From: Salinicola corii
GTDB lineage: Bacteria > Pseudomonadota > Gammaproteobacteria > Pseudomonadales > Halomonadaceae
DNA length: 64,000 nt
Direction of reading: 5' to 3'
Assembly (NCBI RefSeq): GCF_008298015.1
Contig: NZ_VTPX01000008.1
Span: 62,001-126,000, forward strand
The notes beneath the pieces were generated by a model. The model searched no databases and was not told where the DNA came from. It was given only the letters and a program-made list of their open reading frames with translations. Position numbers and translations under genes: made by a program. Each line of letters opens with the position of its first letter. The stretch's first letter is position 1. This document shows, one piece after another, positions 56,869 to 64,000 of the stretch.

Positions 56869-57555
56869 ATGTCAGACCTGCCGCCAGAACCCTCCAGTCA
56901 CCCTGAATCCGGCGAGTTCACCCGCCTCGAGGAGTGGCTGCACAGCATCAGCCACGGCATCGGCGCGGCACTGAGTCTCGTCGGCATGATCGTGTTGATC
57001 GTGCTCGCCAGCATCGCCGCCCACGTCGACCCCTGGAAGATCGTCAGCGTCTCGCTCTACGGCAGTTGCCTGCTGCTGCTCTACACCGCCTCGACCCTCT
57101 ATCACGGCTTTCGCGGCCAGCGCCTGAAGCGCGTCTTCCAGGCCTTCGATCACTGCGCCATCTACCTGCTGATCGCCGGCACCTACACGCCATTCCTGCT
57201 GGTCAACCTGCGCGGGCCGATGGGCTGGGCGCTGTTCGCCGTCATCTGGAGCCTGGCGCTCGGCGGTATCGCGCTGCGTCTGATCTGGCCCCATCGGTTC
57301 GGCATACTGCGCGTGTTCATCTACCTGATCATGGGCTGGCTGATCCTGATCGCCTCCGACAGCCTCACCGCACAGCTATCCCCCACCGGCCTCGCCCTGC
57401 TGGTGGCTGGCGGCATCACCTACACCTTGGGCGTGATCTTCTACGCCATCCGAGCGATTCCGTTCCATCACGCAATCTGGCACCTGTTCGTGATCGGCGG
57501 CAGCGTCTGTCACTTCCTGGCCGTCTACACCGCGGTGCTGCCGTTCGAGACCTGA
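56869..57555 (+). CDS. Hemolysin III family protein (PAQR/YqfA-like)
   Basis: A 228-aa membrane protein with seven predicted helices. It has the conserved HSISHGIGAALSLVG, ASTLYHGF, FQAFDHCAIYLLIAGTYTPF and a final FHHAIWHLFVIGGSVCHF; the Ser, His and Asp residues are the zinc-hydrolase-like set of the PAQR superfamily. The name is historical and toxin activity is not implied. The ATG at 56869 has GAGG about 11 bases upstream. It converges on soxR with 15 bp between. Confidence 0.88.
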   Translation: MSDLPPEPSSHPESGEFTRLEEWLHSISHGIGAALSLVGMIVLIVLASIAAHVDPWKIVSVSLYGSCLLLLYTASTLYHGFRGQRLKRVFQAFDHCAIYLLIAGTYTPFLLVNLRGPMGWALFAVIWSLALGGIALRLIWPHRFGILRVFIYLIMGWLILIASDSLTAQLSPTGLALLVAGGITYTLGVIFYAIRAIPFHHAIWHLFVIGGSVCHFLAVYTAVLPFET

Positions 57556-57570
57556 GCCCGGTTGCCGGCG

Positions 57571-58044
57571 TTATCGCTCCAACCGCTGCGCCCCCTCGCC
57601 GTCGCCGCCCAGCACGTCGCCCGGGTTGCGCAACGGACACTGCGACAGCGACAGGCAGCCGCAGCCGATGCAGCCGTCGAGCTGGTCACGCAGTTGGGTG
57701 AGATGGGCGATGCGCGTATCCAGCGCCACCCGCCAGCGTTGCGACAACCGCCGCCAGTCCGCCGCCGTCGGCGTGCGCGAGTCGGGCAGCGCCGCCAGTG
57801 CTTCGCGGATCTCCGTCAGCGGTACCCCGGTGCGCTGGGCGATCTTGATCACGGCCACACGGCGCAATACGTCCCGGGTGTAACGCCGCTGATTACCGGC
57901 ATTGCGCCAGCTTTGGATCAGCCCCTTGGTTTCGTAGAAGTGCAGCGTCGATACCGCCACGCCGCTGCGCCGGGCGACATCGCCGACGCTCAAAGCCTGT
58001 TTGGTGGCGGAGAGCGATCCACTCCGCGGCATCTTCGTCGTCAT
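57571..58044 (-). CDS. soxR: Redox-sensitive transcriptional activator SoxR
   Basis: A 157-aa MerR-family regulator. The N-terminal HTH reads [26 protein letters not shown]. The [2Fe-2S] ligands C125, C128, C130 and C136 ([12 protein letters not shown]) have the exact SoxR spacing. It responds to redox-cycling compounds. A near-perfect SoxR box lies 14 bp upstream of its start, inside a plus-strand promoter facing away from soxR. No soxS gene is seen, as expected outside the enterics. Confidence 0.94.
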   Translation of the reverse strand: MTTKMPRSGSLSATKQALSVGDVARRSGVAVSTLHFYETKGLIQSWRNAGNQRRYTRDVLRRVAVIKIAQRTGVPLTEIREALAALPDSRTPTAADWRRLSQRWRVALDTRIAHLTQLRDQLDGCIGCGCLSLSQCPLRNPGDVLGGDGEGAQRLER

Positions 58045-58053
58045 GCTCCACGC

Positions 58054-58084
58054 TTGACCTCAAGTTTGCTTTAGGAATTAGAGT
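58054..58084 (+). promoter_or_regulatory. SoxR-controlled promoter with SoxR box
   Basis: CCTCAAGTTTGCTTTAGG (58058-58075) matches the SoxR palindrome CCTCAAGTTAACTTGAGG at 15 of 18 positions. It sits between a -35 TTGACC and a -10 TAGAGT with 19 bp between them, the overlong spacer typical of MerR-family targets. Transcription would run rightward, away from soxR. Confidence 0.75.
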
Positions 58085-58120
58085 GCAGAAATTCCCATAT
58101 CCCCGCAAGAGATCGACGCC

Positions 58121-58252
58121 ATGCCATCCGACACCTTTGATCCAAGCCCGAGCAGCACTCGACCGCCGACGAGCGCCGACAGCCGCCGAGGTCCTCCCGC
58201 GTCCGGCGGCCGTCCCGTCCGCGGCTGGCGCCAATCGATGACTCCGGGATAA
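58121..58252 (+). CDS. Candidate 43-aa proline-rich small protein under SoxR control
   Basis: This is the first open frame after the SoxR-type promoter, about 37 bp from its -10. It starts with ATG and encodes a Pro/Ser/Arg-rich peptide beginning MPSDTFDPSPSS and ending RGWRQSMTPG. An AAGAGA nine bases upstream could be a weak ribosome site. I recognise no family. It could be a real small protein, a leader peptide, or chance coding within the 5' leader of the ABC exporter that starts at 58332. Confidence 0.35.
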   Translation: MPSDTFDPSPSSTRPPTSADSRRGPPASGGRPVRGWRQSMTPG

Positions 58253-58331
58253 CCGAACCGGCGTACAATCACGGCTTTACCGCCGCACCCGAGCGACTGA
58301 TCGCCAGCGCCCGCGTGTCGTCGCCCCGATC

Positions 58332-60215
58332 ATGCAACAAGACCCCAGGATTGCCATGTTTCGCTGGTTCGAAAACCGCCTCGATCCCTTTCCGCCGCAG
58401 GAGCCCCAGCGCCCACCCGAGACTCTGGTCGCCTTCTGCCTCCACTACACCCGCGGTGCCTGGCCGTACCTGCTGACGGCGACGGCGCTGATGGCACTGA
58501 TCGCCGGCATCGAAGTGTGGATGTTCGGCTTTCTCGGCAACATCGTCGACTGGCTCGCCGCCCAGGATCGCGAAACGTTCCTCGCCAACCAGGGCTGGAA
58601 ACTGGCCGGCATGGCCTTCGTCGTACTGATCCTGCTGCCCGGCCTGGTGTGGCTGCACTCGCTGTTCCAGCAGCAGACGATGATGGGCAACTTCCCCATG
58701 CGCATCCGCTGGCAGGCGCATCGCTACCTGCTGCGCCAGTCGATGCATTTCTATCAGGACGAGTTCGCCGGACGCATCGCCACCAAGGTGATGCAGACCT
58801 CGCTGGCCGTGCGCGAATGCGTGATCAAGCTGTTCGACGTGCTCAACTACGTCAGCGTCTATTTCCTGGGCACGCTGCTGCTGGTGGGCAATGCCGACTG
58901 GCGTCTGGCAATGCCGCTGGTGGTGTGGCTGGCCGGCTACCTGGTGCTGCTGCGAGTGTTCGTGCCGATCATGGGCCGGGTGTCGAAATCACAGGCCGAC
59001 GCCCGTTCGCGCATGACGGGGCGCATCGTCGACAGCTACAGCAACATCCAGACCGTCAAGCTGTTCTCCCACGCCCAGCGGGAGGCCTCGTTCGCCAAGG
59101 AAGGGATGCACGGCTTCCTGGTCACCGTCTATCGCCAGATGCGACTGGTGACAGGGCTCTACGGGATGCTCTACCTGCTCAACGCGCTACTGCTGTTCAG
59201 CGTCGGCTGGCTATCCATCGCGCTGTGGCTGGGGGAAGCGATCAGCGTGGGCGCCGTCGCCGTGGCGCTGGGACTGGTGATGCGCCTGTGGGGCATGTCG
59301 CAGTGGATCATGTGGGAAGTTTCAGGCCTGTTCGAGAACATCGGCACGGTACAGGACGGCATGGCGACACTGTCGCTGCCGCGCCAGATCGAGGACGCGC
59401 CTGATGCCAGGCCGCTCGCCATCGATCGCGGCGAGATCGCGTTCGACCATATCCGCTTCCACTACGGCAAGGGCGGCGGCGTGATCGACGACCTGTCGCT
59501 GACCATCCGGCCCGGCGAGAAGATCGGCCTGATCGGTCCGAGCGGCGCCGGCAAGTCGACCCTGGTCAACCTGCTGTTGCGCTTCTACGAGCTGGAAGGC
59601 GGAGCGATCCGCATCGACGGCCAGAACATCGCTGACGTGACCCAGGAGAGCCTGCGCGCCAAGATCGGCATGGTTACCCAGGACACCTCGCTGCTGCACC
59701 GTTCGGTGCGCGACAACCTGCTCTACGGCCGCCCCGACGCCACCGACGAGATGGCATGGCAGGCGGCGAAGCAGGCCCATGTCTCGGACTTCATCGAGTC
59801 GCTGCGCGACGTCCATGGTCGCGAGGGCTTCGAGGCCCATGTCGGCGAGCGCGGGGTCAAGCTCTCCGGCGGCCAGCGACAGCGTCTCGCCATCGCCCGG
59901 GTGATGCTCAAGGATGCGCCGATCCTGATCCTCGACGAAGCCACCTCGGCGCTGGACTCCGATGTCGAGGCGGCGATCCAGGAGAACCTCGACCAGTTGA
60001 TGCAGGGCAAGACGGTGATCGCCATCGCGCATCGCCTCTCCACCATTGCGGCGATGGACCGGCTCGTCGTCATGGAGCGCGGGCGTATCGTCGAACAGGG
60101 CAGCCATGCCGAATTGATTCGCCAGAACGGTCTCTACGCGCGGCTGTGGCGGCGTCAGTCGGGCGGCTTCCTGGAAGCGGAGGCCTCACCGCCATCGACC
60201 CAGGAGATTCGCTGA
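58332..60215 (+). CDS. ABC exporter, fused permease and ATPase
   Basis: A 627-aa half-transporter. Six helices occupy roughly residues 40-345, followed by an ATPase with GPSGAGKST, VTQDTSLLHRSVRDNLLYGRP, LSGGQRQRLAIARVML, ILDEATSALDSD and a switch His in IAHRLSTIA. Such proteins export drugs or lipids as homodimers; the substrate here is unknown. It lies 79 bp downstream of the small ORF behind the SoxR promoter and could be part of a SoxR-induced export response. Its 3' end overlaps the convergent DUF421 gene by 61 bp. Confidence 0.92.
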   Translation: MQQDPRIAMFRWFENRLDPFPPQEPQRPPETLVAFCLHYTRGAWPYLLTATALMALIAGIEVWMFGFLGNIVDWLAAQDRETFLANQGWKLAGMAFVVLILLPGLVWLHSLFQQQTMMGNFPMRIRWQAHRYLLRQSMHFYQDEFAGRIATKVMQTSLAVRECVIKLFDVLNYVSVYFLGTLLLVGNADWRLAMPLVVWLAGYLVLLRVFVPIMGRVSKSQADARSRMTGRIVDSYSNIQTVKLFSHAQREASFAKEGMHGFLVTVYRQMRLVTGLYGMLYLLNALLLFSVGWLSIALWLGEAISVGAVAVALGLVMRLWGMSQWIMWEVSGLFENIGTVQDGMATLSLPRQIEDAPDARPLAIDRGEIAFDHIRFHYGKGGGVIDDLSLTIRPGEKIGLIGPSGAGKSTLVNLLLRFYELEGGAIRIDGQNIADVTQESLRAKIGMVTQDTSLLHRSVRDNLLYGRPDATDEMAWQAAKQAHVSDFIESLRDVHGREGFEAHVGERGVKLSGGQRQRLAIARVMLKDAPILILDEATSALDSDVEAAIQENLDQLMQGKTVIAIAHRLSTIAAMDRLVVMERGRIVEQGSHAELIRQNGLYARLWRRQSGGFLEAEASPPSTQEIR

Positions 60216-60754
60216 GCCGAGCGCCGCGGCGGATACCCGGGTTGCGGCCAGCCCCGGGAAGACGGCAGACCCGCCACCCCCTGTAGCGCCGAGTCGCTGC
60301 GGCCGGCGTCCGGGATCACGCTGAAAGTGCCGTCGGTCTCCAGCACCACGGCATGGACGCCCTCGACGTCGGCGATACCGCTCTCGCGGATGGCCGCGCG
60401 CACCTCGGCTTCGACGACACGCTCCCGGCTCATGGTCGCCTGCTGAAAACGCCCCTGGAAAAGCAGCAGCGTCGGTTGCGACTTGACCAGGTTCTTGATC
60501 GCGCGGAAGCGCACCGAGGTGAACGTGATCGCGAACTGCAGCACGACGATCAGCAGGAAGGCGGTGAGGCTTTGCGCCAGCGACACCTGCGTGGACACCA
60601 GTGCCGTCGACAGCGTCGACCCCAGCGCGATGGTCACCACGAAATCGAAGGCATTCCATTTCGACAACGTACGCTTGCCGGAGAGCCGAATGATGGCGAT
60701 AAGGACCAGATAGCTGATGACGCCGACGACGATGGTGTATAGGACAGGCGGCAT
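60155..60754 (-). CDS. DUF421 (YetF-like) membrane protein
   Basis: A 199-aa protein. Three N-terminal helices include RLSGKRTLSKWNAFDFVVTIALGSTLSTAL, the diagnostic DUF421 segment. A cytoplasmic domain follows with LVKSQPTLLLFQGRF and VEAEVRAAIRESGIADVEGVHAVVLETDGTFSVI. YetF-type proteins function in spore-formers, but the role in proteobacteria is unknown. The last 20 codons lie antisense to the 3' end of the ABC exporter and look unconserved, so the C-terminus may be extended by drift of the stop. Confidence 0.85.
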   Translation of the reverse strand: MPPVLYTIVVGVISYLVLIAIIRLSGKRTLSKWNAFDFVVTIALGSTLSTALVSTQVSLAQSLTAFLLIVVLQFAITFTSVRFRAIKNLVKSQPTLLLFQGRFQQATMSRERVVEAEVRAAIRESGIADVEGVHAVVLETDGTFSVIPDAGRSDSALQGVAGLPSSRGWPQPGYPPRRSAQRISWVDGGEASASRKPPD

Positions 60755-60864
60755 GAACGAACCCCGTGAACGCGTGAGCAGCGACCTGTCAGCCTAGGCG
60801 GCATGCGCCGATGCCGCCAACCGCGACCTTCCGCTTGCGACGCGGGGCTTCGGTCAAGAGTTCT

Positions 60865-61194
60865 TCAACTCACCAGTTTCAGACCCACCACCGCCGAGAC
60901 GATCATCCCCACGAAGGCGAGTCGCAGCGGACGCCGCGATTCGCCCCACAGCAGCATGCCCATCAGCGTGCTGCCGAGGGTGCCGATCCCGGTGAAGATG
61001 GCGTAGGCCACGCCCATGTCGATGGAGCGCATCGCGATCGACAGCAGGCCCAGCGAGCTGCCGAAACCGACGACGAGCAGCAGCAGGCCGTGCAGGCGCT
61101 GGCCGCGATTGAGGCGGTCGAAGCCGGCGACGCCGACGATTTCGAAAGCGCCCGAGACCAGCAGCGCGATCCAGTGCAGTGTGGTCGGTTCCAT
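60865..61194 (-). CDS. SMR family transporter, second subunit
   Basis: A 109-aa, four-helix small multidrug-resistance protein. The essential membrane Glu is in LLVSGAFEIVGVAGF, and the SMR ending GMLLWGESRRPLRLAFVGMIVSAVVGLKL is present. Its ATG overlaps the stop of the partner SMR gene (ATGA), the classic layout of a heteromeric SMR pair. Guanidinium or quaternary-amine export is the usual role of such pairs. A TetR regulator is divergent from the pair. Confidence 0.88.
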   Translation of the reverse strand: MEPTTLHWIALLVSGAFEIVGVAGFDRLNRGQRLHGLLLLVVGFGSSLGLLSIAMRSIDMGVAYAIFTGIGTLGSTLMGMLLWGESRRPLRLAFVGMIVSAVVGLKLVS

Positions 61195-61511
61195 CAGTCG
61201 CTCACCCGTTGCAATCCGATCACGCCAGCCAGCAACAGCGCGATGAAGGCCAATACCGGCCAGTGAAACGCCACCCCGAACAACAGCCAGTCGGCGACGG
61301 CCGTGCCCGCCGCGCCCAGGCCGACGAAGACCGTATAGACGGTGCTGGTGGGCATGTAGCGCACCGCCCGCGAAGCGAGCCACAGGCTGGTGACCGCCAG
61401 CATGACGGTAAGCACCCAGTCAGGCACGCTTTCGGCATGCTTCAGGCCGGCTGCCCAGCCGACCTCGGCCAGGCCGGCCAGCGGCAGGATGATCCATTGC
61501 GGTCGCATCAT
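61194..61511 (-). CDS. SMR family transporter, first subunit
   Basis: A 105-aa, four-helix small multidrug-resistance protein. The charged residue is in LAGLAEVGWAAGLKHAE, and STVYTVFVGLGAAGTAVADWLLFG is the YAIWTGLGAA-type segment. I chose the ATG at 61511; an adjacent ATG at 61508 and a GTG upstream are alternatives, and no good ribosome site is visible. It is coupled to the second SMR gene by a 4-bp overlap and shares an operator-bearing intergenic region with the TetR gene. Confidence 0.85.
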   Translation of the reverse strand: MMRPQWIILPLAGLAEVGWAAGLKHAESVPDWVLTVMLAVTSLWLASRAVRYMPTSTVYTVFVGLGAAGTAVADWLLFGVAFHWPVLAFIALLLAGVIGLQRVSD

Positions 61512-61539
61512 GACTTGCACCACTCGGCAAAGAATGACT

Positions 61540-61557
61540 AACTAACGGTCGTTAGTT
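61540..61557. promoter_or_regulatory. TetR-type operator between the SMR pair and tetR
   Basis: AACTAACG and CGTTAGTT are perfect 8-bp inverted arms around GT, centrally placed in the 104-bp divergent region. This is the expected binding site of the adjacent TetR protein for both promoters. Confidence 0.75.
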
Positions 61558-61615
61558 TATTTCGCCCTACCAAACTTGGCAAGCTACGCCCTCAATCACA
61601 CTGGAAGACGACCTC

Positions 61616-62200
61616 TTGAACACCCGCGACCGCCTCAAGCAGATCGGCCTCTCGCTATTCGCCCGCCACGGCTACGAAGCCACGACGCTGGCGCAGATCG
61701 CCTCCGCAGCGGGCATCAAGAAGCCCTCGATCTACAATCACTTCGACAGCAAGGCAGCGCTGTTCCTGGAGCTGTCCCGCGATGCCGACGACGACATGAT
61801 CGCGCTGATCGACGCCAGCCTGGCCGAGATGGCGGACGCCCCGTTCGAGCAGCGGCTGCGACACCTGCTGCAGCAGTGCGCCACGTTCGCCTATCGCGAG
61901 CATCAGGGTGTTTTCTACAAGCGCTTTCTGCTGTTTCCTCCCCACGATCTCGTCGCCGAGGCCGAGGCGATTACCGAACAGGGCGAGTCACGAATCGATC
62001 GGCGCCTGCTCGCCTTCGTCCAGGCCGGGCACCGAGCCGGCGCCCTGCGCGAGACGCTGGCCGACGATCACTTCATCGCCGCCTTCTACTGCATCATCGA
62101 CGGGCTGCTGTCGGAAACCTTCATGTACGAAAGGCCGGAACTGGAACGCCGGTTCGAAGGCGTCTGGTCGGTATTCTGGACGGGCGTGAAGGCAGGCTGA
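61616..62200 (+). CDS. TetR/AcrR family transcriptional regulator
   Basis: A 194-aa repressor. The N-terminal HTH reads LFARHGYEATTLAQIASAAGIKKPSIYNHFDSKAALF at about 15-50. The ligand domain ends FYCIIDGLLSETFMYE. The start is a TTG at 61616 with TGGAAG upstream; no ATG is available and the HTH begins right after it. It is divergent from the SMR pair and almost certainly controls it through the palindrome between them. Confidence 0.88.
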   Translation: MNTRDRLKQIGLSLFARHGYEATTLAQIASAAGIKKPSIYNHFDSKAALFLELSRDADDDMIALIDASLAEMADAPFEQRLRHLLQQCATFAYREHQGVFYKRFLLFPPHDLVAEAEAITEQGESRIDRRLLAFVQAGHRAGALRETLADDHFIAAFYCIIDGLLSETFMYERPELERRFEGVWSVFWTGVKAG

Positions 62201-62845
62201 TCAGCCTTCGTCGGGCTTGCGATAAGCCTGATAGCAGTGCTGGTTGCGCTCGAGGGCGATCAACGAGTGGGTGTCGAGGCCGGGAATATCGGCAATTTCC
62301 ATTCCATCCAGCGCGGCGATGGTGTCGGGCGGGCAGTTGTTTCGCGGCGATATATCGTTCCACCCCAGCAGGAACAGGCCGCCGGGCTTGAGGCAGGTCG
62401 TCGCGCCGGCAAAAGCGGCTTCCACCGCGTCGGGCTCGTCCAGCCCCCACCCCAGCACACCGTTGCAGATAACCGCATCGAGGCTGTTTGCCGCGACATG
62501 CTCGGTGATGTTGGTCATGTTGGCCACGATATGCGGGTCACCGCCGAAAGCCGCCTTGGCAGGATCGATCTCCATCGTCATGACACGCTTGCGCGGCAGC
62601 AGCCCAGGATAGTGGCGGGTATACCAGGCACACCCGACGAGCAGCAGCGACTCCACCGCCGGATCGCGGTTGAGCGCAGGCAACACCACGTCCTCGAGCA
62701 GTCGTCGGTCGCCGTAGCGGTAACGCAGTATCCATCCACTCTTGTCGATCGTACCCAGCATTCGGGCGGCGGTGCGGTAGAGATCGGCCTTCGCTGGCAT
62801 CCAGTCACGTCCTTGTCGTGGCAGTCTCGGCGTTCGAATCTCCAT
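62201..62845 (-). CDS. Class I SAM-dependent methyltransferase-like protein
   Basis: A 214-aa protein. VESLLLVGCAWYTRHYPG occupies the motif I position, MTMEIDP supplies the acidic residue after strand 2, and LDAVICNGVLGWGLDEPD with LKPGGLFLLGWND match motifs II-III of methyltransferase_11-type enzymes. Motif I lacks the usual G-x-G-x-G, having GCAWYT instead, so SAM binding is less sure. The substrate is unknown. It starts with ATG at 62845 and converges on the TetR gene, the two lying back to back without overlap. Confidence 0.72.
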   Translation of the reverse strand: MEIRTPRLPRQGRDWMPAKADLYRTAARMLGTIDKSGWILRYRYGDRRLLEDVVLPALNRDPAVESLLLVGCAWYTRHYPGLLPRKRVMTMEIDPAKAAFGGDPHIVANMTNITEHVAANSLDAVICNGVLGWGLDEPDAVEAAFAGATTCLKPGGLFLLGWNDISPRNNCPPDTIAALDGMEIADIPGLDTHSLIALERNQHCYQAYRKPDEG

Positions 62846-62900
62846 CTAAGCGTGTTAACTGCCACGAGACAATAGCGACCGATATCGTCTCGAGACAGCG

Positions 62901-63677
62901 TCAGCCTGCGCGCTGCTCCCGTGTCTTCTTGATCAGATCGTAGGCGTTGCTGATCTCGCTGGTGCGCTCCTTGGCCATCTCGCGCATGCTCTCGGGCAGC
63001 CCTTTGCCGGCCAGCTTGTCGGGATGATTCTCGCTCATCAGCTTGCGATAGGCGCGCTTGAGCTCGGCGTCGGAGGCGTCCTCGGAGACGCCCAGCACGC
63101 GATAGGCGTCTTCCAGCGACTGACCGCTGCTCGCTCCGCCGGCTCCCTGATGGGCGCCGCCGCGCAACATCGCTTCGATCTGCTGGATCTCGGCTTCGGA
63201 GAAGCCAAGACCTCTAGCCACGCGAAGCAACATGTCATGCTCGGCGGGATGCATCTGGCCGTCGGCGGCGATCGCCGCCAGTTGCACCTGCAGGAACACC
63301 TGCAGCAGCGCGCGCTGGCCGCCGGTAACGCGTCGGACCGTTTCCACCTCGGCGTCGAGGTCGAACTCCGGCGACTTGCCGCGATTGAATGCTGACTTGG
63401 CCCGCTCGCGCATCTCCCCGCTCAGATTGAGGCGATCGAACAGCATCTCCGCCGTGCGGATCTCGTCTTGAGTGATATGGCCGTCGACCTTGCACACGCA
63501 GCCCATCACCGCGAAGGTCGACTCCAGGAACTGGTGCTGGATATTGACCACGCGCCCCACCAGCGAGTTGCGCAGTTTCCGGCTGATCCACCAGCCGATG
63601 GCGGCACCGATCAGAAGGCCCGGCAATTTGCCGAAGAGATAGCCGATGGCGGCGCCGATCAGAATGGCAATTGACAT
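62901..63677 (-). CDS. djlA: Co-chaperone DjlA
   Basis: A 258-aa membrane-anchored J-protein. One N-terminal glycine-rich helix (LIGAAIGYLFGKLPGLLIGAAIGWW) is followed by a TerB-like domain at about 48-175 (FAVMGCVCKVDGHITQDEI) and a C-terminal J domain with HPD in MSENHPDKL that stimulates DnaK. The TM, TerB-like and J-domain order is diagnostic. It lies 10 bp downstream of dxs on the same strand. Confidence 0.93.
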   Translation of the reverse strand: MSIAILIGAAIGYLFGKLPGLLIGAAIGWWISRKLRNSLVGRVVNIQHQFLESTFAVMGCVCKVDGHITQDEIRTAEMLFDRLNLSGEMRERAKSAFNRGKSPEFDLDAEVETVRRVTGGQRALLQVFLQVQLAAIAADGQMHPAEHDMLLRVARGLGFSEAEIQQIEAMLRGGAHQGAGGASSGQSLEDAYRVLGVSEDASDAELKRAYRKLMSENHPDKLAGKGLPESMREMAKERTSEISNAYDLIKKTREQRAG

Positions 63678-63687
63678 GAAAGTCCTA

Positions 63688-63999
63688 TCAGTCGTTGTTG
63701 GTGTTCAAGCGTTGACGGATGGCGGCCTCGATCCCCGGGGCGTCCAGGCCGCAATCGCGCAGTAGCTCGGCGGGCTTGCCATGTTCGACGAAGGCATCGG
63801 GAATCCCCAGGTTGAGCACCTGGGCCTCGACGCCTTCCGCTGCCAGTAGTTCGTTGACGCCGCTACCCGCGCCGCCGGCCACCACGTTTTCCTCCAGCGT
63901 CACCAGCAGATCGTGATTCCGTGCGACCGCCACGATCGCCTCCCGGTCCAGCGGCTTCACCGAGCGCATGTTGAGGTGCGTCGCATCGAGCTGCTCGGC
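63688..63999 (-). CDS. dxs: 1-deoxy-D-xylulose-5-phosphate synthase, C-terminal part
   Basis: The last 103 residues of Dxs, cut by the window edge. The frame runs unbroken to base 63999 and includes [65 protein letters not shown] and a final AIRQRL, all typical of the transketolase C-terminal domain of Dxs. The enzyme makes DXP for isoprenoids, thiamine and pyridoxal. A Met inside this stretch is not a start. Confidence 0.93.
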   Translation of the reverse strand, partial: AEQLDATHLNMRSVKPLDREAIVAVARNHDLLVTLEENVVAGGAGSGVNELLAAEGVEAQVLNLGIPDAFVEHGKPAELLRDCGLDAPGIEAAIRQRLNTNND

Positions 64000-64000
64000 G

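Noticed and set aside
56869-57555. Haemolysin toxin
   Set aside because: The sequence is a seven-helix PAQR-type membrane protein; the family name is historical.
58269-58748. Minus-strand frame opposite the start of the ABC exporter
   Set aside because: It is antisense to a fully supported ABC transporter and has low-complexity His/Gln-rich content.

Overview
The window is a compact, high-GC stretch of gamma-proteobacterial chromosome. My best guess is Halomonadaceae (Halomonas, Salinicola or Chromohalobacter type). This rests on the fused nuoCD gene in a complete nuoA-N operon, acidic protein tails, a TRAP transporter, an AapJQMP amino-acid importer, malate synthase G, and a Fur-linked small RNA resembling Pseudomonas PrrF. 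Taxonomy is inferred from gene content, not computed. Both ends cut genes: an endonuclease/exonuclease/phosphatase-family protein on the left and dxs on the right. I see no rRNA, tRNA, CRISPR array or prophage.

Layout. 1-0.8 kb: nuclease/phosphatase-family gene. 0.9-16.2 kb: the 13-gene complex I operon on the minus strand. 16.5-21.5 kb: thiD, then a TRAP transporter whose binding protein (plus strand) converges on its two membrane subunits (minus strand). Between them lies a 669-nt ORF-less group IIC intron directly behind the dctP terminator. 21.7-27.7 kb: dtd, an SDR gene remnant, chaB, an ABC-F ATPase, a TIGR02444 protein, an FKBP isomerase, a membrane protein and an AEC transporter. 27.7-27.84 kb: Fur box plus PrrF-like sRNA. 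27.8-33.8 kb: LysR/EamA pair, thiS-thiG-trmB, AGCS symporter, palindromic repeats, DUF423 protein. 33.9-39.1 kb: a LysR/MFS pair between a decayed thioesterase fragment and an intact PaaI-type thioesterase, then glcB under an IclR-like operator. 39.3-44 kb: hydrolase, lipoprotein, aminotransferase, comM, ubiK. 44-46.4 kb: glnK-amtB-glnK. 46.5-48.9 kb: fpr/finR and a host-attachment-family protein. 49-53.7 kb: aapJQMP and a RidA protein. 53.9-64 kb: vanZ-like, DCC-family, hemE, ribA, hemolysin III family, soxR, ABC exporter, DUF421, SMR pair with TetR regulator, methyltransferase, djlA, dxs.

Functional links. Two nitrogen loci carry the parts of the same circuit: sigma-54 promoters with NtrC-type boxes upstream of both glnK-amtB and aapJQMP. 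Redox and iron responses are also represented: a SoxR box beside soxR, a FinR-like regulator facing ferredoxin-NADP reductase, and the Fur/PrrF-like sRNA. Only one gap without an ordinary gene exceeds 300 bases (18576-19377), and it holds the intron.
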